From assembly GCA_029747015.1 (NCBI GenBank), contig JAKOGI010000435.1, positions 299,501 to 363,500 of the forward strand: a DNA stretch of 64,000 nucleotides, given 5' to 3'. Shown piece by piece: positions 1 through 11,694 of the stretch. Each line of letters begins with the position of its first letter. The stretch's first letter is position 1. The DNA comes from Carnegiea gigantea (taxonomy: Eukaryota > Streptophyta > Magnoliopsida > Caryophyllales > Cactaceae). The notes below the pieces were generated by a model, which saw only the letters and a program-made list of their open reading frames with translations, ran no database searches and had not been told where the DNA came from. The position numbers and the translations under genes are program-made.

Positions 1-662
1 TCTAATGGTAATACATTGAGATCTTCTAATTTAATCATATTCATCTGTTGATATATTTATTCTTCTAGTTGGGTATTATTGGTCTCTTCATTATCATCAG
101 ACAAAACATCATGTTTATCACTAATTACTCCCATGATCTTGTTTAATTCTTCTGGATTTTGTTCTTTCTCGAACATATTCTGTAGTTCGTCAAGAGTATG
201 TTGCTTATACTCTATCTTCTTCTTCTTTTTCTGTTTTTTCAACTGATTGTTCCCCTGATTTTTCTCCTAATTTCTTTTGGGTTTTTATATTGTGCAAGGG
301 AAATGGAATCTTGTTTTTTGGATTTTGGAAAGGATACTTATGCTGAAATGGGCTTTTCCGCTATGCCTGAATTCGTTAACTAGAGAAAGGTGAATTACCG
401 ATATGTGCTTCTTAAACTCCTTCACTTCAGTCTTAGTTTTAGCTAATTCTACTTTTAATTCTAAAATTATATCAGTGATATAGTTCAATTGAGGCGCGAT
501 TGGTAATATGCCTTCCGGTAAGTGAACAATATGTGAATAACTTGCTCCAGGGCAAGCAGGTGATGATTCTAGAATTAATCACAGTTAAATACAGTTAATT
601 AGCTTAATTAATCATTAATTAGCAATTATCTTAATTATTTTTGGTTACGTGGCTCTGGTACC
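1..662 (-). pseudogene. Possible decayed minus-strand retroelement leader and gag-like fragment
   Basis: On the minus strand, one frame from 488 to 57 is open except for two stops near 285 and 267. It encodes a Lys/Glu-rich, coiled-coil-like protein, with a stretch reading LELKVELAKTKTEV. Minus-strand-upstream, the plus sequence GGCTCTGGTACC (651-662) is the complement of a tRNA-iMet-type primer site. That suggests the 5' leader of a minus-strand element whose LTR would lie to the right of 663. I do not recognise the protein family. No second LTR is visible because the element would run off the left edge. The coiled-coil composition is seen; the retroelement identity is inference. Confidence 0.25.
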
Positions 663-3600
663 GGATGAAAGAGGGCTTCTAGTAGTACTTATAAGAAAAT
701 CTTCACATGCACAATTTTTGGATTTTCGAAAGTAGGTTTTTAAGGATTTGGGCTAAAATGCAAATATGAACAGTTTAAGGGCTAAAAAGAAAATACAAAT
801 AGTGAATGGTCCCGTTAAAATAGGTGTCACAAAATAAAAGGGGTCTGATAATCTATTTTGAGAATACAGAGTCATGAAAATAGATTCCACAAAATTGTAT
901 GCACCTCGGAGCCTTTTTTTGCAAAAAAACGTTAACAAGAAGTTGGTAAAGAATGTCACTTTGGCCTTCTTAAAAATATATTTGAGCTAATACATATATG
1001 TGGTCAAGGTTTAATTGTGCCGACAATTAAATAACGTTCCTTCCAATATAGCACAAGAGATATCTTTATCCTTTTATTAATTTGCCATTCCTGCCAATTT
1101 TTCATTATTTTTTAATAAAAATTACCCATCATATTTCAAACATGATTTCTACCGATGCACTGTTGGTTATTATTTGGGACCATTTTAGAGTGCATTTAGT
1201 AAGAACAATAGGCAGCCAGGAGTGGCTAGGAGCCTCTTTGAGTAGTTTGGAGCATGTAACAGTTGCAATATGCTCATAATGAATGGACCCTTAGTTCAGA
1301 GCTAAACTATTTTCAATATTTTGGTTTTGGTTCTTTGTACACTTTGTAGACCTAAACGCGATTATTTATTGTTTCTATTCTAAACAAATTTATTGATTTT
1401 AACAATTCTATGGTGATGAATTTTTGAATTATTTATCTGCTTTTCCAACTGCAAAAATACTTTTTAATAATTTTTCATAGTTTATTGATTTTTCCGTCTC
1501 ATTTCTCCATTTTTAAACAAGTTATATTAAATTTTTTTCATTTTAAACTAATAATTTCTTAGTTTTCATAATGTTCTTCATAAAATGTTTCTTAAATTTT
1601 ATTGTCAGCAATGCTTGTTTCTAGTTTTGTTACTTTTTCATAGTTTGTGCTTATTTTAGTAGCAAATTTATTTTATCCCTAGCTATTTGTAATTTCAAAT
1701 TTGGAATGATAAAGGACTATAGACACCTAAAAAGTGTCTTGCGTATTTTATAAAATGCATGATGATGGTATTTTTTGAACTCAATTTGTACACTTTGGCC
1801 CAGTAGAATAAAAGGTCAAATCGAATCTTCAGATTGGACTTTAACAACCCAAATCTAGTTTAGACACGAAGCAACGTATAAAACTATCATCAAAGCATGC
1901 ATATGCATGTGCCTTTGAGCCCTAGAGCATGATTATTGTCTACATCTTGGGGCCATGCTTCTATTCCTATCTTATCTCAATTTTTGTGCCAAGGTTTAGG
2001 AGTACACCCATTTTCGTAGCTCACCTCAATTTGTGTGCCTTTAGAATTTTTGCCGATGAGATATTGTATCTCCCAAAACTTTGCGTAAACTAATGTAGGT
2101 TTTACCATTTCATCCACTATACAGAGGTGTCTACCCCATAGGGTTTTCAAAGGATGATCAAGAATAGAAAAATACACCACAAAAGGCAAGAGAGAGTTAC
2201 ACTCATAAAATTCTTCTAGGTTCCCAAGGTGAATAGGCATGTCAACTTGGAGGGCGCCAACCTTATAGGTTACCTTTCTCTCCTCTTCTTTTCCTCTTTT
2301 CTTCTTGTTGAATTTAATTTAGCTTTGCATTTTGAAGCAAGATGTAATATTTTTTTAAGTGAGAACTCAGCCTGCTATAATAATTTTGTAGTTTCTTCCT
2401 TTTTGTCTTCCTTTATTCCTTGGATTCATTGTAATCTTTTGTGTTTCAACTAATTTTCCATATGCATGAACCCTTAGTGTAACTTTATACATTTTTTTAT
2501 TTAACTAGGAAAGGCCGTCTTTCAATACTGCATCGAGATGTACTCCATCCTGCTGCAATATCTTTGCCCCCAAACCTATGTCTTTGGTTTAAATATCTTT
2601 GTCCCCAAACCTATGTCTTTGGTTTACCCATGGAGTTTGATTGTCCCACTGAGGATTGATCAGGGACCTCTCTTCCAAAACCTACTTTCATTAGCCCCAT
2701 ATCCCCAGTGGTTGTTCCTTCTATTTAAAGACTTGTAAAAGAAGTAAAATTGTTTTATTATAATTTTTTATAGAACAAGTTGGCAACTCTTAATTATTGA
2801 AAAAATAAAATCGATTTTCGATTAAGGCAGAATAGGAACACAAGCATTTCCTGGTGTGGGAGCAAAGGCGTGTTCTTGGGCTGGAACCTTAGCATGTTTA
2901 TTCAGGAACAATTGGTGTACTCTTGGAATGAGAACATAGGCATGCTCGTAGCTGACCCAACGACCAATTCTGTTTCCAGCTCTGAGCAAACTAGATTTTT
3001 ACATCACAAAAATCACACCTAGCAATGCGCTGAGGCATTGGTAGGGGCCTGCCCTAGGTCCGAGGTCGTGGTGTTGACTGTGGTAGCCCATCAGAAATAT
3101 TTTTTGAAAAGGGTGGGGTTCAAACAACAAATAAGGAAATCAATTGTTGGTTGCACTTGCATTAGGCATAACTTGCATATAAGGGCTAGCAATGGGGGTT
3201 AACAGCTGCTTTAGGGAAACTACTAGTAAGTTAGAACATTTACTTAGTTAGAACTCATGTGACTACTTGACTTTGTATGTGTTTGAGACTATTAGACTAA
3301 ACTAAACATGCTCAACTTAAAAATCATGCATTCATACTTTAGGGTCATCATCTAATTGTATATAGTTGGCCCAGGTTATGAAAATTCGACTATATTCAAG
3401 TTGGTAGAACGCTAAACAACTTTTGGGTAGTGGAGCCTCTTTTAGGATCTTGGCTTAAAATTGAAAAGGTGTTGTCATTGGATCATGCATTTTTTTTCTT
3501 TGTTCTTTTTTTCTTTTTGACGTTGCGGGGTGTCCGCCGATTCTGGCCCAATATACTAGCATGGTTGCGCTTTTAATTCTATTATTTCCTATTGTTTTGC

Positions 3601-3776
3601 ATAACTAAGGCACGGTTGACCCATTTAGAAGTACAAATAAATTTCTGGCTCTAGAGACGATTGTGCTCTTAGTTTATGTCACATTCATGTAGCTTCTATT
3701 TTACACTAGGTCATAGTCTAGTAGTAAATGTTTTAGATTTTATACTATACAAGCACTCTTGTCTCTGCTAACAAAG
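663..3776. other. Unassigned AT-rich sequence
   Basis: No convincing gene or complete element was found. If the primer site at 651-662 is real, the first several hundred bases would be a minus-strand LTR, but I cannot set its far end. The short ORF at 1977-2240 has no recognisable motif. Around 2280-2450 there is T-rich sequence resembling a plant 3' UTR, with no coding region to go with it. Confidence 0.5.
2557..2626. repeat. 35-bp tandem duplication
   Basis: Two near-identical 35-bp units follow one another (2557-2591 and 2592-2626). Each contains CCCAAACCTATGTCTTTGG. They differ at about one position, so the duplication is recent relative to the surrounding sequence. Confidence 0.85.
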
Positions 3777-3784
3777 CACAATAT

Positions 3785-4320
3785 AGTGACGGAATTCAGT
3801 GACGGACTAAAATAACGACGGAATAAGCAACGCAAATGGCGACGGAACAATTGTATTCGAAATAACTTAGATTGAGCAACGGAAAAGGACTTTCATCGTC
3901 AGTTTTCAATATTGGCGACCGATATTCCGTTGCCCAGAAAATTAAATTTTAATTTATTTCAATATGGCGGCAGTGGAAAAATTTCGTCGCCGGTGAAAAA
4001 TTTCTTCAGCAACTTTATTTGTTATACATGGTGTCGGAATATCCGTCGCCAAAATATTTTTAAAAAAATTTTAATACATATGGCGACAGACATTCTGACA
4101 CCAAGAAAAAAATTTTTTATAAAATTTTGTACTCAATATATGGCGATGGAAGATCCTTCGCCAGGTAATTTTCAAAAAACATTTTCAATACATGGTGATG
4201 GAATGTCCGTCGCTAAGTAAAAAATTATTTAGAAAGAATTATTTTCAGCAGCTGGCGATGGAATTTCCGTCGCCAAAAAGGTAACGACAAAAATTATGTC
4301 GCCTGTTAGTCATCACCCTA
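3785..4320. repeat. Left subterminal repeat array of the CACTA element
   Basis: There are at least six degenerate copies of a motif of about 20 bp that is itself an inverted repeat, GGCGACGGAATNTCCGTCGCC. They are spaced roughly 60 bp apart by AT-rich spacers of the AAATTTTTTAAAAAATTT type. In CACTA elements such arrays bind the TNPA-type accessory protein and are needed for transposition. The short ORF at 3912-4220 is a by-product of the array. Confidence 0.8.
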
Positions 4321-4370
4321 CTTAAAAGAACCAGATCTGGTTCTAATTTTCGTTTTGCTCAAGCGAAAGC

Positions 4371-4515
4371 AAAGAGAGAGCGAGAGAGGTTGAGAGCTCC
4401 GTCGTACCCCCACAACCCCCGCCTGTCACCGACCATTGCCCATCGCCGCCGACAGCTGCCTGCTGCTGTCGCCGTCACCGTCACCTACCACCACCATCTG
4501 CCACCCACAGCCGCC
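4371..4515 (+). promoter_or_regulatory. Putative transcript leader of the CACTA transposase
   Basis: A purine-rich GAGAGAGCGAGAGAGG stretch is followed by a GC-rich, CCG-rich stretch, in sharp contrast to the AT-rich surroundings. It sits between the left subterminal array and the transposase frame, where CACTA elements have their 5' UTR. The sequence TTGAGCAG just before the first ATG looks like a splice acceptor, so the leader could continue through an intron from about 4540 to 5295. Role is inference from position and composition. Confidence 0.35.
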
Positions 4516-5301
4516 CCTTGCTGGTTGTTTTTAGCGAAATTAAGGTAATTTTCTCACTTCAACTAGTTTTAATTTCTGCAAATTTTTGTATTACATTGTT
4601 AATTTCATAGTTAGTTCATATTTTTATTAAAATGTGGTATTAGTGTGAAGTTATTGCTCTAATTTATTTCAGGATTTTGCTCAATACAATTTTGAGTTTA
4701 GGTTTGGTGATTTGAAGTTAAAATTTGATATGTTGGTGGAATGAACTTTAACCCATAATTTTGTTGAAATGTGATATTTGTGTGAAATTATTACTCTAAT
4801 TTGTTTCAAGATTTTGCCCAATGTAATTTAGGTTTAGGTTTGGTAATCTTAAGTTAAAATTTGATATGTTGGTAGAATGAAATGCTCAAGTTTGGATGAA
4901 TTATAAGTTTTTCGAAATTCGTGAGAGTACAAGTGTATTTGTAAAAGTTTATAAGTAAATGCATAAAATTATTTCATTTTATATAAGTATGCTTGTGAAT
5001 TATTAGTTTTGTGGAAGTAGTTTGGATGAATTGTGTAGAAGTTTAATTTATAAGTTTGGATGAACTATTATTTTTCTGAAATTCACAAGAATATAAGATA
5101 GCTTATATAACGCAAGTTTCTAATGTTATATATATATACAAATGGACGTAGTTATATGTGTTTTTGTGGATTAATTAATGTTGTCTTTGAGTATTAAAAC
5201 ATATTTAATATATAATTGAGTCATTTATATAATTATTATTATTTAAATTAAAATTAATTCTTATCCAATAACATATATGGTTATTATTGTTTGAGCAGAA
5301 T

Positions 5302-7265
5302 ATGAATGGTCGTCCACATCGTAGGTGGATGTATAATAGATTATTGCCTGATCGTAGTGGTTATACGCAAGAATTTCTAAATGGAGTAAATCAATTTGAT
5401 GAATTTGCACGTAGGAAGACAGAGTTTCAAAATAGGGGAAAGTATAAATATCCATGTGCCAAATGCAGAAATAGGGTGTACTTAACACCCGGTGAGATCA
5501 AAATGCACCTTATGTACAAGCGTTTTCTGAAAGACTATTGGTTTTTGATAGGTTATGGAGAAGTAGAGCCTTAGCAATATGATTTTGGGTATTCAAATAG
5601 TAAAATTCCCAAAGCTAGAGGTTCAAGTCATATTAATAATGACTACAATAAATCCTACATAGATCGTATAGAGTACATGGTTGGTGATGCCATAATGGCA
5701 AATCAAAATGTAAGGGAGGAGTCGTCAAGCACTTGCCGAGAACCATTTTATAATATGGTTCAAGTAGCTCGATAACCCATACATGATGGTTGTTCCACCC
5801 ACAGTGAGCTCTCTGCTGCTGTGGGACTGTTAAGTATCAAATCTAATTATAACATGCCACAAAACTGTTTCAGTGAAATTGTTCAATTAATGAAAGAGAT
5901 GTGTCCACCTAATAAAAGCATTCCAAACAACTATGGGCAAATAAAGAAGGTTGTTAAAGATCTCATCAACAATGTGGAACACATTGACTGTTGCCGTAAA
6001 GGTTCCATGCTATTCTTTAAGGAGGACGCAAACCTGGATGCATGCAAGGTTTGTGGGCATTCGAGATGGAAGAGGCGAAGGTCACAGCAAAGGAATCAAA
6101 ATACATTGCCACATTCAAGGGTGCATTACTTGCCATTAAAACCTCGGCTTCAGAGATTGCAAGTATCAAGAAGTATTGTAGAGCACATGAGATGACATTA
6201 CGAACATTGGCGTGAGGATAATGTTTTATATCATCCATCAAATGGGGCACCATGGAAACATTTCGATAACAAGTACCCTGATTTTACTGTAGAGCCTCGA
6301 AATATGAGTTTTGACTTATGTGCTGATAGATTTAATGCTTACTCTTTGTCTTCAGATCTTATTCCATTTGGCCGGTAGTAGTTACACCTTATAACTTCCT
6401 CCTGAAATGTGTATGACCACACCATTTATGTTCCTCACTTATGCAATCCCCGATCCCAAAAATCCCAAGAATAAAATGGATGTATATTTACAACGTCTTA
6501 TTGATGAGTTGAAGGAGTTATAGGATGTTGGAATTAAAACATATGACATTTCTATGGGGTAGACATTTCAGATGAATGCTGCACTTATATGAACCATCAA
6601 TGATTTTTCGACATATAGAATGTTGCCTGGGTGGAGTACTAATGGGCAATTGGCATGTCTTGTATGTATAAAACAACAAAAGGCTTTGAGATAGAAGAAT
6701 CGAGGTAACTTCTCATGGTTTGATTGTCATCGGTGTTTTCTGCTAAGGAATCATGCATTTAGAAGAAATAGGACATCAGTTAAAAAAGGTAGAATTGTTA
6801 CAGGGGGTCCTCCTCACCGTATATTTGGGGATGAACTTTATGCTAAGGTAGAAGATTACCTAATGGCAACTGCAAACGATGACTTTCTTATACCAGGATT
6901 TAAAAAAAATGAGCACAACTGGACGAAGAAGAGCATATTTTGGGAGTTACCTTATTGGCAACACCAATTGCTCCGCCATAATTTAGATATGATGCATATA
7001 GAGAAGAACTTCTTCGAAAACATCATTAACACTATTATGGATGTTTATGAAAAAACAAAGGACAATGTCAAATGAAGAATAGATATTGTAAACATATGTG
7101 ATACAAAAGACTTACCTTTGTAGCTAAGACCTAGTGGCAAGACGGTTAAACCAAAAGCGAAGTTCTTCTTCCTATGGATAAATAAAGAGAGTTGCATGAA
7201 TGGGTAAAGGAGCTTCAAATGCTTGATGCATATTGCTCCAATTTGAGGAATATCGTGGATCCTAA
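5302..7265 (+). pseudogene. CACTA TNP2-like transposase, disrupted
   Basis: Starting at ATG 5302, a transposon-associated N-terminal domain is followed by transposase blocks. The N-terminal part has a W-x-Y start, then a Cys pair with spacing CAKCRNR and the HL pair. Next come HIDCCRKG, ACKVCGHSRW, YLPLKPRLQRL, HMR*HYEHWRED, WKHFDNKYPDF and VDYL-type blocks, and near the end LDMMHIEKNFFENII, which corresponds to the LDVMHIEKN block of TNP2 proteins. The frame from 5302 to about 6376 is continuous apart from stops at 5572 (TAG), 5773 (TAA) and 6193 (TGA, replacing the expected W codon). After that it shifts frame and contains more stops. The usual DUF4216/DUF4218-like C-terminal domains are missing after about 7265. 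The encoded enzyme would have cut and joined the element's termini in the nucleus. It cannot be functional now. Confidence 0.85.
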
Positions 7266-7369
7266 TGACGGCTAACGAACTTTGCTTCTTACAGCTTTAA
7301 TTTTAATACTGTAAGTACTTTGAATGTGGTTTGGCATGTGTTTTATATAATTTTGTTTGGCACGTAGAG

Positions 7370-8285
7370 GGAGCAACTTGGGACGAATCCTACAATTGTT
7401 GAATTATTCACCCACACTCACAAACTCCGTGGAAAAGAAGGTGACCCTTAGGTTGATAAGAAATTACAACAAACATATATAAGCTGTTCTCAATTCTCAA
7501 TCTTTATTAGTAGTCCAAGTTGGACTCGTATACTTTAATTTCATTAAGTATAATATATGTGATTTTTTGCAAACATTGTGATATTATAGGAACCTTTTGA
7601 ACGAGAATTTCAAAATGCAATCAACTCTCAAGGGATCGGGGATGACAATTTTCTAGATCCATCGAAAACACTTCCGAACCCAAATGAGTTGTGGGTGAAG
7701 ACGTACATGAACAAAAAAAGGTTGTATTTATGGCATTGGCGATGAGGCTATCGACATTAGAGAATCTTGTCACTTCAGTCCCACTCAACGAGCCGATACA
7801 GTTTTAATATTAAAGTTTCAATCAATATGGTTATACGATAAGTTTATTTAATATTTACACTAATGCATACTAATGGCTTTCAGTAGGTATAGGTTGTATG
7901 CCATCGCAACGAGAGCTGAATGATTTAAGGGGTGTAGTAACTAACTTGGGGGTGAGCTAACTTCACAAGCCGAAAGTTACCAGTTGCATATGGAGAGATG
8001 TAAGCAACTGAAGAAATCCAACAAAATGCTCACCCAAAGCAACTAAGAAATGAGCCAGCCAGTTGCTTATGGAGAGATGCAAGCAACTGAAGAAATCCAA
8101 CAAAATGCTCACCCAAAGCAACTAAGAAATGAGCCAGCATATGATGAGCATCGATCAGCAATTGCAAGCTTTTTTTCAAATGCAACAAGCTTTTGGCTTG
8201 AGATCTCAACCACCCTTTACTCATCATCCCCAACATGATGAGGATAAGGATGAGGATCAAGAGGATGATGATCCTTACCTTGGTG
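7370..8285 (+). pseudogene. CACTA second protein, transposase_24/TNPA-like remnant
   Basis: Fragments of a second transposon protein follow the transposase. One block reads TNPTIVELFTHTHKLRGK, corresponding to the LF-x-x-TH-x-x-(K/R) region of plant transposase_24 proteins. It is followed by a KLQQTYI-like motif, and later by a block with LPNPNELWVKTY and a Gln-rich coiled-coil C-terminus. Stops interrupt each block. Such proteins bind the subterminal repeats. The 79-bp duplication at 7981-8138 lies in the Gln-rich tail. Confidence 0.55.
7981..8138. repeat. 79-bp tandem duplication in the CACTA second gene
   Basis: Two adjacent copies of 79 bp, both starting CAGTTGC(A/T)TATGGAGAGATG, differ at only about two bases. 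Because 79 is not a multiple of three, the duplication shifts the frame. It therefore postdates, or contributed to, loss of the coding function. Confidence 0.9.
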
Positions 8286-8769
8286 ATTAAGCAGCTTGCA
8301 GCCTTCCCTCAGTTGGTGGTTCTCCTGCTTACTTCTTGGTGTTTCTCACAGCTTGGTGCTTGTTTGCCTTCCTCTTGGTGCTAACTTAATTCCCCCTCCT
8401 TTTGGTGCTTGCTTCTCCCTCTTCTTGTTACTTAATTTCACTTAGAAACTAGCAACTTGTGGTTTGTTTGGGATTTATGGTTTGTGATATATACCCTTTG
8501 TTTGGGATTTGTGGTTTGTGAATTGAAAACGGTTAGTTTCTAGTGTTGGATTTGTTGTTAAGTATAATTGAAAACTATTTTGCTTTGTATGTGATATTCC
8601 ACTTGTTTGTGGTTTGAAAATTGTTGAGAACGCTTTGAATGAAGCCATATTGGAAGCCATTGTATCGTATGGGGTCAATACTCATTGTAAATTTCTTACA
8701 GGGATTTAAATGTATGTACTAAAGAATACGATCAAAAACAAGTGTTTTATTTAAAAAAAAATTACAATC

Positions 8770-9115
8770 ATAGCGACAGATTGGTGACAAAAATAGAGTT
8801 TTTATTTTGTTAACTCAGAAGTCAGCGATGGAATTTGGAATCCGTCGCCAATTCCATCGCTATTTCCGTCGCTGATGGCAACAAATTCTATATTCCGTCA
8901 CTGCTCCTCGCCTTTTTATCTCCGCCAAAGCTCAAGCTATCGCTGGGTCCATCCTGATGGTGACGGACTTATGGAATTCCGTCGTCAAGTACTTAGCGAT
9001 GAGTGAAAAACCGACAACTCGTTTTCGTTGCCAATTCCGTTGTTGAGATCAAAAATCCATCACTATTCTGCCTTTTTCTATCGCTGATTCCATCGTTATA
9101 TAGATTTTTTTTTTT
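8770..9115. repeat. Right subterminal repeat array of the CACTA element
   Basis: Repeated GGAATTCCGTCGCC/GGCGATGGAATT motifs in both orientations match the left array. The array ends with a 13-base T-run next to the terminal TATTGTG. It is more decayed than the left array, with motifs such as CCGTCGTC and CCATCGTT. Confidence 0.75.
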
Positions 9116-9124
9116 TGTATTGTG

Positions 9125-9767
9125 GTCTAAATCCAAAGGGAAACCTTAAAGTCATGTTAAGTCATCAAATAACATTTTAAAAATGGATTACCTAGCCCTT
9201 GCATCATCTATTGGTCACATCATGCTTCAATGAACTGTCCATCAGTCCACCTAGATCCTAATGTCTACAATACACACCACAACACTTTAAGTAATCCTAT
9301 CTATTACATTCCAAACACATTTTGCATGATGCATGCACTTAGGACTTAGATATATAATCCATGCATGCATTCTTAGTTCATACATGCATCATCAATTTAA
9401 CCTTTACATCTGTAAAATGTGCATAAGTCTACCCAGACACACACATGAGCCTAAACCAACCCATTTTAACCAAACTTAAACCTAATCTAGGCCAATTATT
9501 CATTCAAATTAGAATTAAACCCAACCTAGCCTCACGAGTCAGCTGTCAATCCCAACCTAAAACCTAATATAAGTTAAAGCTTGATTTCAGCCTGAAACTA
9601 TCAACCTAAATTCAACATATTACCTTTATTTATGTCCCCATCCCTGCTGTATTACACCCATATCTAGTTAAAACCCTACTAGCCCACCAGGCCATCCTTT
9701 CCTTCTCACCTACCCAAGTTGCTGAAAATCCATTGGCGCACATTCAAGTCCATTTGCTTTCCCATTA
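9125..9767. other. Unassigned sequence between CACTA and LTR A
   Basis: AT-rich sequence with no ORF or repeat that I can assign. It contains several CATGCATGC-type motifs around 9330-9390. Similarity to the LTR family starts only near 9768, so LTR A is probably truncated at its 5' side. Confidence 0.5.
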
Positions 9768-10462
9768 TAAGGAAATTGAAGAATTTTTAGAAATTAGGAA
9801 ATCTAGGGTAATTAGAAAAGTATGAGGGGTTGCTACTAGTATAAATAGGGGTCCATGAGGGTAGTTTGTTAATAATTAAATTCTCTCACTATCTCTAATA
9901 TTATTAGTTTTAGAGTTTGAGAGATTATTGTGATTTCTAAAATTCTTTCAAGGTGAGTTCAATTTCAAGTTTTCTATACTTCTAGTTTTATTCAATTAAT
10001 TCTAGTTTTAGTCTCAAGTTCATGTTTTAATTCAATTTTAGTTTTGTTTTAGCTTCAATAAAAATTTTCTCGCTCAAAGTTTCAATTTTTATTACTCCCT
10101 TTGGTTTATGGTGGATGCTGAATTTTCATAATTGACACCCATCGAAGATTAAATATTCTCCTTTGGCTTTTAAGTGTATATGGTAGTCTCTTTCCTCTCT
10201 CTTGCCTCTTATTTAAATCTATTATTTCATTAGTAGTTGTCATAATTTCTTTGGTTGTTGTTTAATTTATAGTTTTAACCATGTTTAGATTAATTTCAAT
10301 TTTTGTTAGTTGAATGATTCTATTTTGCTTATTTACTGCTTTCAGTCTAATTGATACGGGTTGATTTTAGTTTTAGTGGCCCAGATTAAACCTTGTCCCT
10401 GTAGATTCGACCCTCAAGTACTACGGCTGACAATCGTGCACTTGTACATTCTTTTTGGATTG
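9768..10462 (+). mobile_element. LTR A, 5'-truncated, plus orientation
   Basis: This is collinear with LTR B and with the inverse of LTR C. Shared blocks include GAAATTAGGAAATCTAG, a promoter TATAAATAGG at 9840-9849, the segment following TTAGAGTTTGAGAGATTATT, and the U5 end with GATTCGACCCTCAAGTACT and TTTTTGGATTG. The copy ends about five bases short of the family's U5 end and is followed at once by the start of LTR B. The upstream U3 part is missing. Confidence 0.7.
9840..9849 (+). promoter_or_regulatory. TATA box of LTR A
   Basis: TATAAATAGG sits in the U3/R position. The equivalent sites are TATAAATAG at 11228-11236 in LTR B and GATAAATAG on the minus strand at about 14883-14891 in LTR C. 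Confidence 0.65.
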
Positions 10463-11455
10463 TGGTTGGCACCAGAAGTGTCTAATTAAGTACTCCTATT
10501 CACTTGATTTTTACTCATAATTGAGATTATTTTTTAGATTTTATTTGGTTTTGTGAAAAGAATTTAAGGAAATAATAGGTGTAAAAAGAAAATATGAAAA
10601 TCAAGAGAAAATGCGACTTGAGTCAACGCTCCATGCCTAACCTAGAAATTTAGGTCAAGAGCCCAATCCAAGAGAAAGAAGGAAATGAAAAGAAAAGGAG
10701 AAGTGCAAATGAAAGTGTGGCCCATTAGAGCATGACCCAAATCCACCATGTGACTCAGGCTTAACCCTGTAAAAGAAGAAGAAAGAGAAATAAAAACAAA
10801 AGAAGGCACAATCCTACAGTATTTGGGCCTGTTTATATCTCATCTAGCGCCCGAATTTAGCCAAGCCAGTGCTCTCACAACTCTACTCTAGTCTAGCTCA
10901 CGACCCAGCGCCAGTCCGGCTCGCTGTCCAGCTTCGATCCAAGTGGCTTATGATCCTACCAAGTCAACTCCTACCTTCCTTCGGTCAAGGCCAATCTCGT
11001 CGCTCAAATCTACCTAGTTGAGTCTCCTCTTTGATTCAGGCCACAATGTCATAGTCTTATTCCTAGCAAATTGCACATGTAGAAGAATATTTGGATTCGA
11101 TAAGAAAAAGTCAGGTGGGGGACAAATTTTGGGGATTAGAAATTAAGTGCAATTAGGAAAGGGGAGTACTAGTTTAGGTATCAAGAATTCTAATATAATT
11201 AGGAAAATTGAGGGAGTTGGGCACTAGTATAAATAGTGGATTTTGGCGGTGCTTATAAATCATCAAATTCTTGACCTCTCCCTTATGACATTAGTCTCAG
11301 AGTTTAAGAGATTATTGTAATTTTTGAAATTCTTCCATGTTGAACTTAATTTCTCATGTTTCAATTTCTTTAGTTCCAGTTTCAATTCAAGTTTTCTACT
11401 TTTAATTTTAATTCAAATTTATTAGTTTTAGGCTCTGTTCTTTTCGTGGGTAAAT

Positions 11456-11630
11456 TGGGTGGGTAAAAGGGTGAAGTACGTTGAAGTAGGTTGAAGTGGG
11501 TTGAGGTAGGTTGAAGTTGGTATTTTTTTTGAGGTGGGTTGAAATAGGTTGAAGTAGGTTGAAGTGGGTGGATGTTGGTTGAAGTGGGTTGAAGTTGGTA
11601 TATTTTTTATGTGGTGGATTGAAGTGGGTT
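11456..11630. repeat. Left minisatellite arm of the foldback element
   Basis: About ten imperfect copies of a 10-bp unit, GGTTGAAGTG/A, are interrupted by a TATTTTTTTTGAGG spacer. The same units in inverted orientation form the right arm at 12940-13090, and another set lies at 13159-13315. Confidence 0.85.
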
Positions 11631-11694
11631 AAAATAATAAGAATGTAAATAATGTGTGATAATTTATGAAGTTCTCAAAATTTTGCGAAATTTT

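Larger units (their letters stand above)
3777..9124 (+). mobile_element. Degenerate CACTA (En/Spm-type) DNA transposon
   Basis: The left end begins CACAATATAGTGACGG and the right end, read inverted, begins CACAATACAAAAA. The terminal inverted repeats are therefore CACAATA rather than canonical CACTA. Both flanks carry dense subterminal repeats built on GGCGACGGAATNTCCGTCGCC. The interior encodes remnants of the two usual proteins, a TNP2-type transposase followed by a transposase_24/TNPA-like protein. The roughly 5.35-kb length is short for an autonomous member, because the C-terminal transposase domains are deleted. No 3-bp target duplication is visible (AAG at left, GTC at right), so an end may be eroded or mis-set by a few bases. 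Class identity is firm; exact ends are moderate. Confidence 0.8.

Noticed and set aside
1977..2240. 87-codon minus-strand ORF
   Set aside because: No recognisable motif, no neighbouring exons and no supporting signals; the length is expected by chance in this much sequence.
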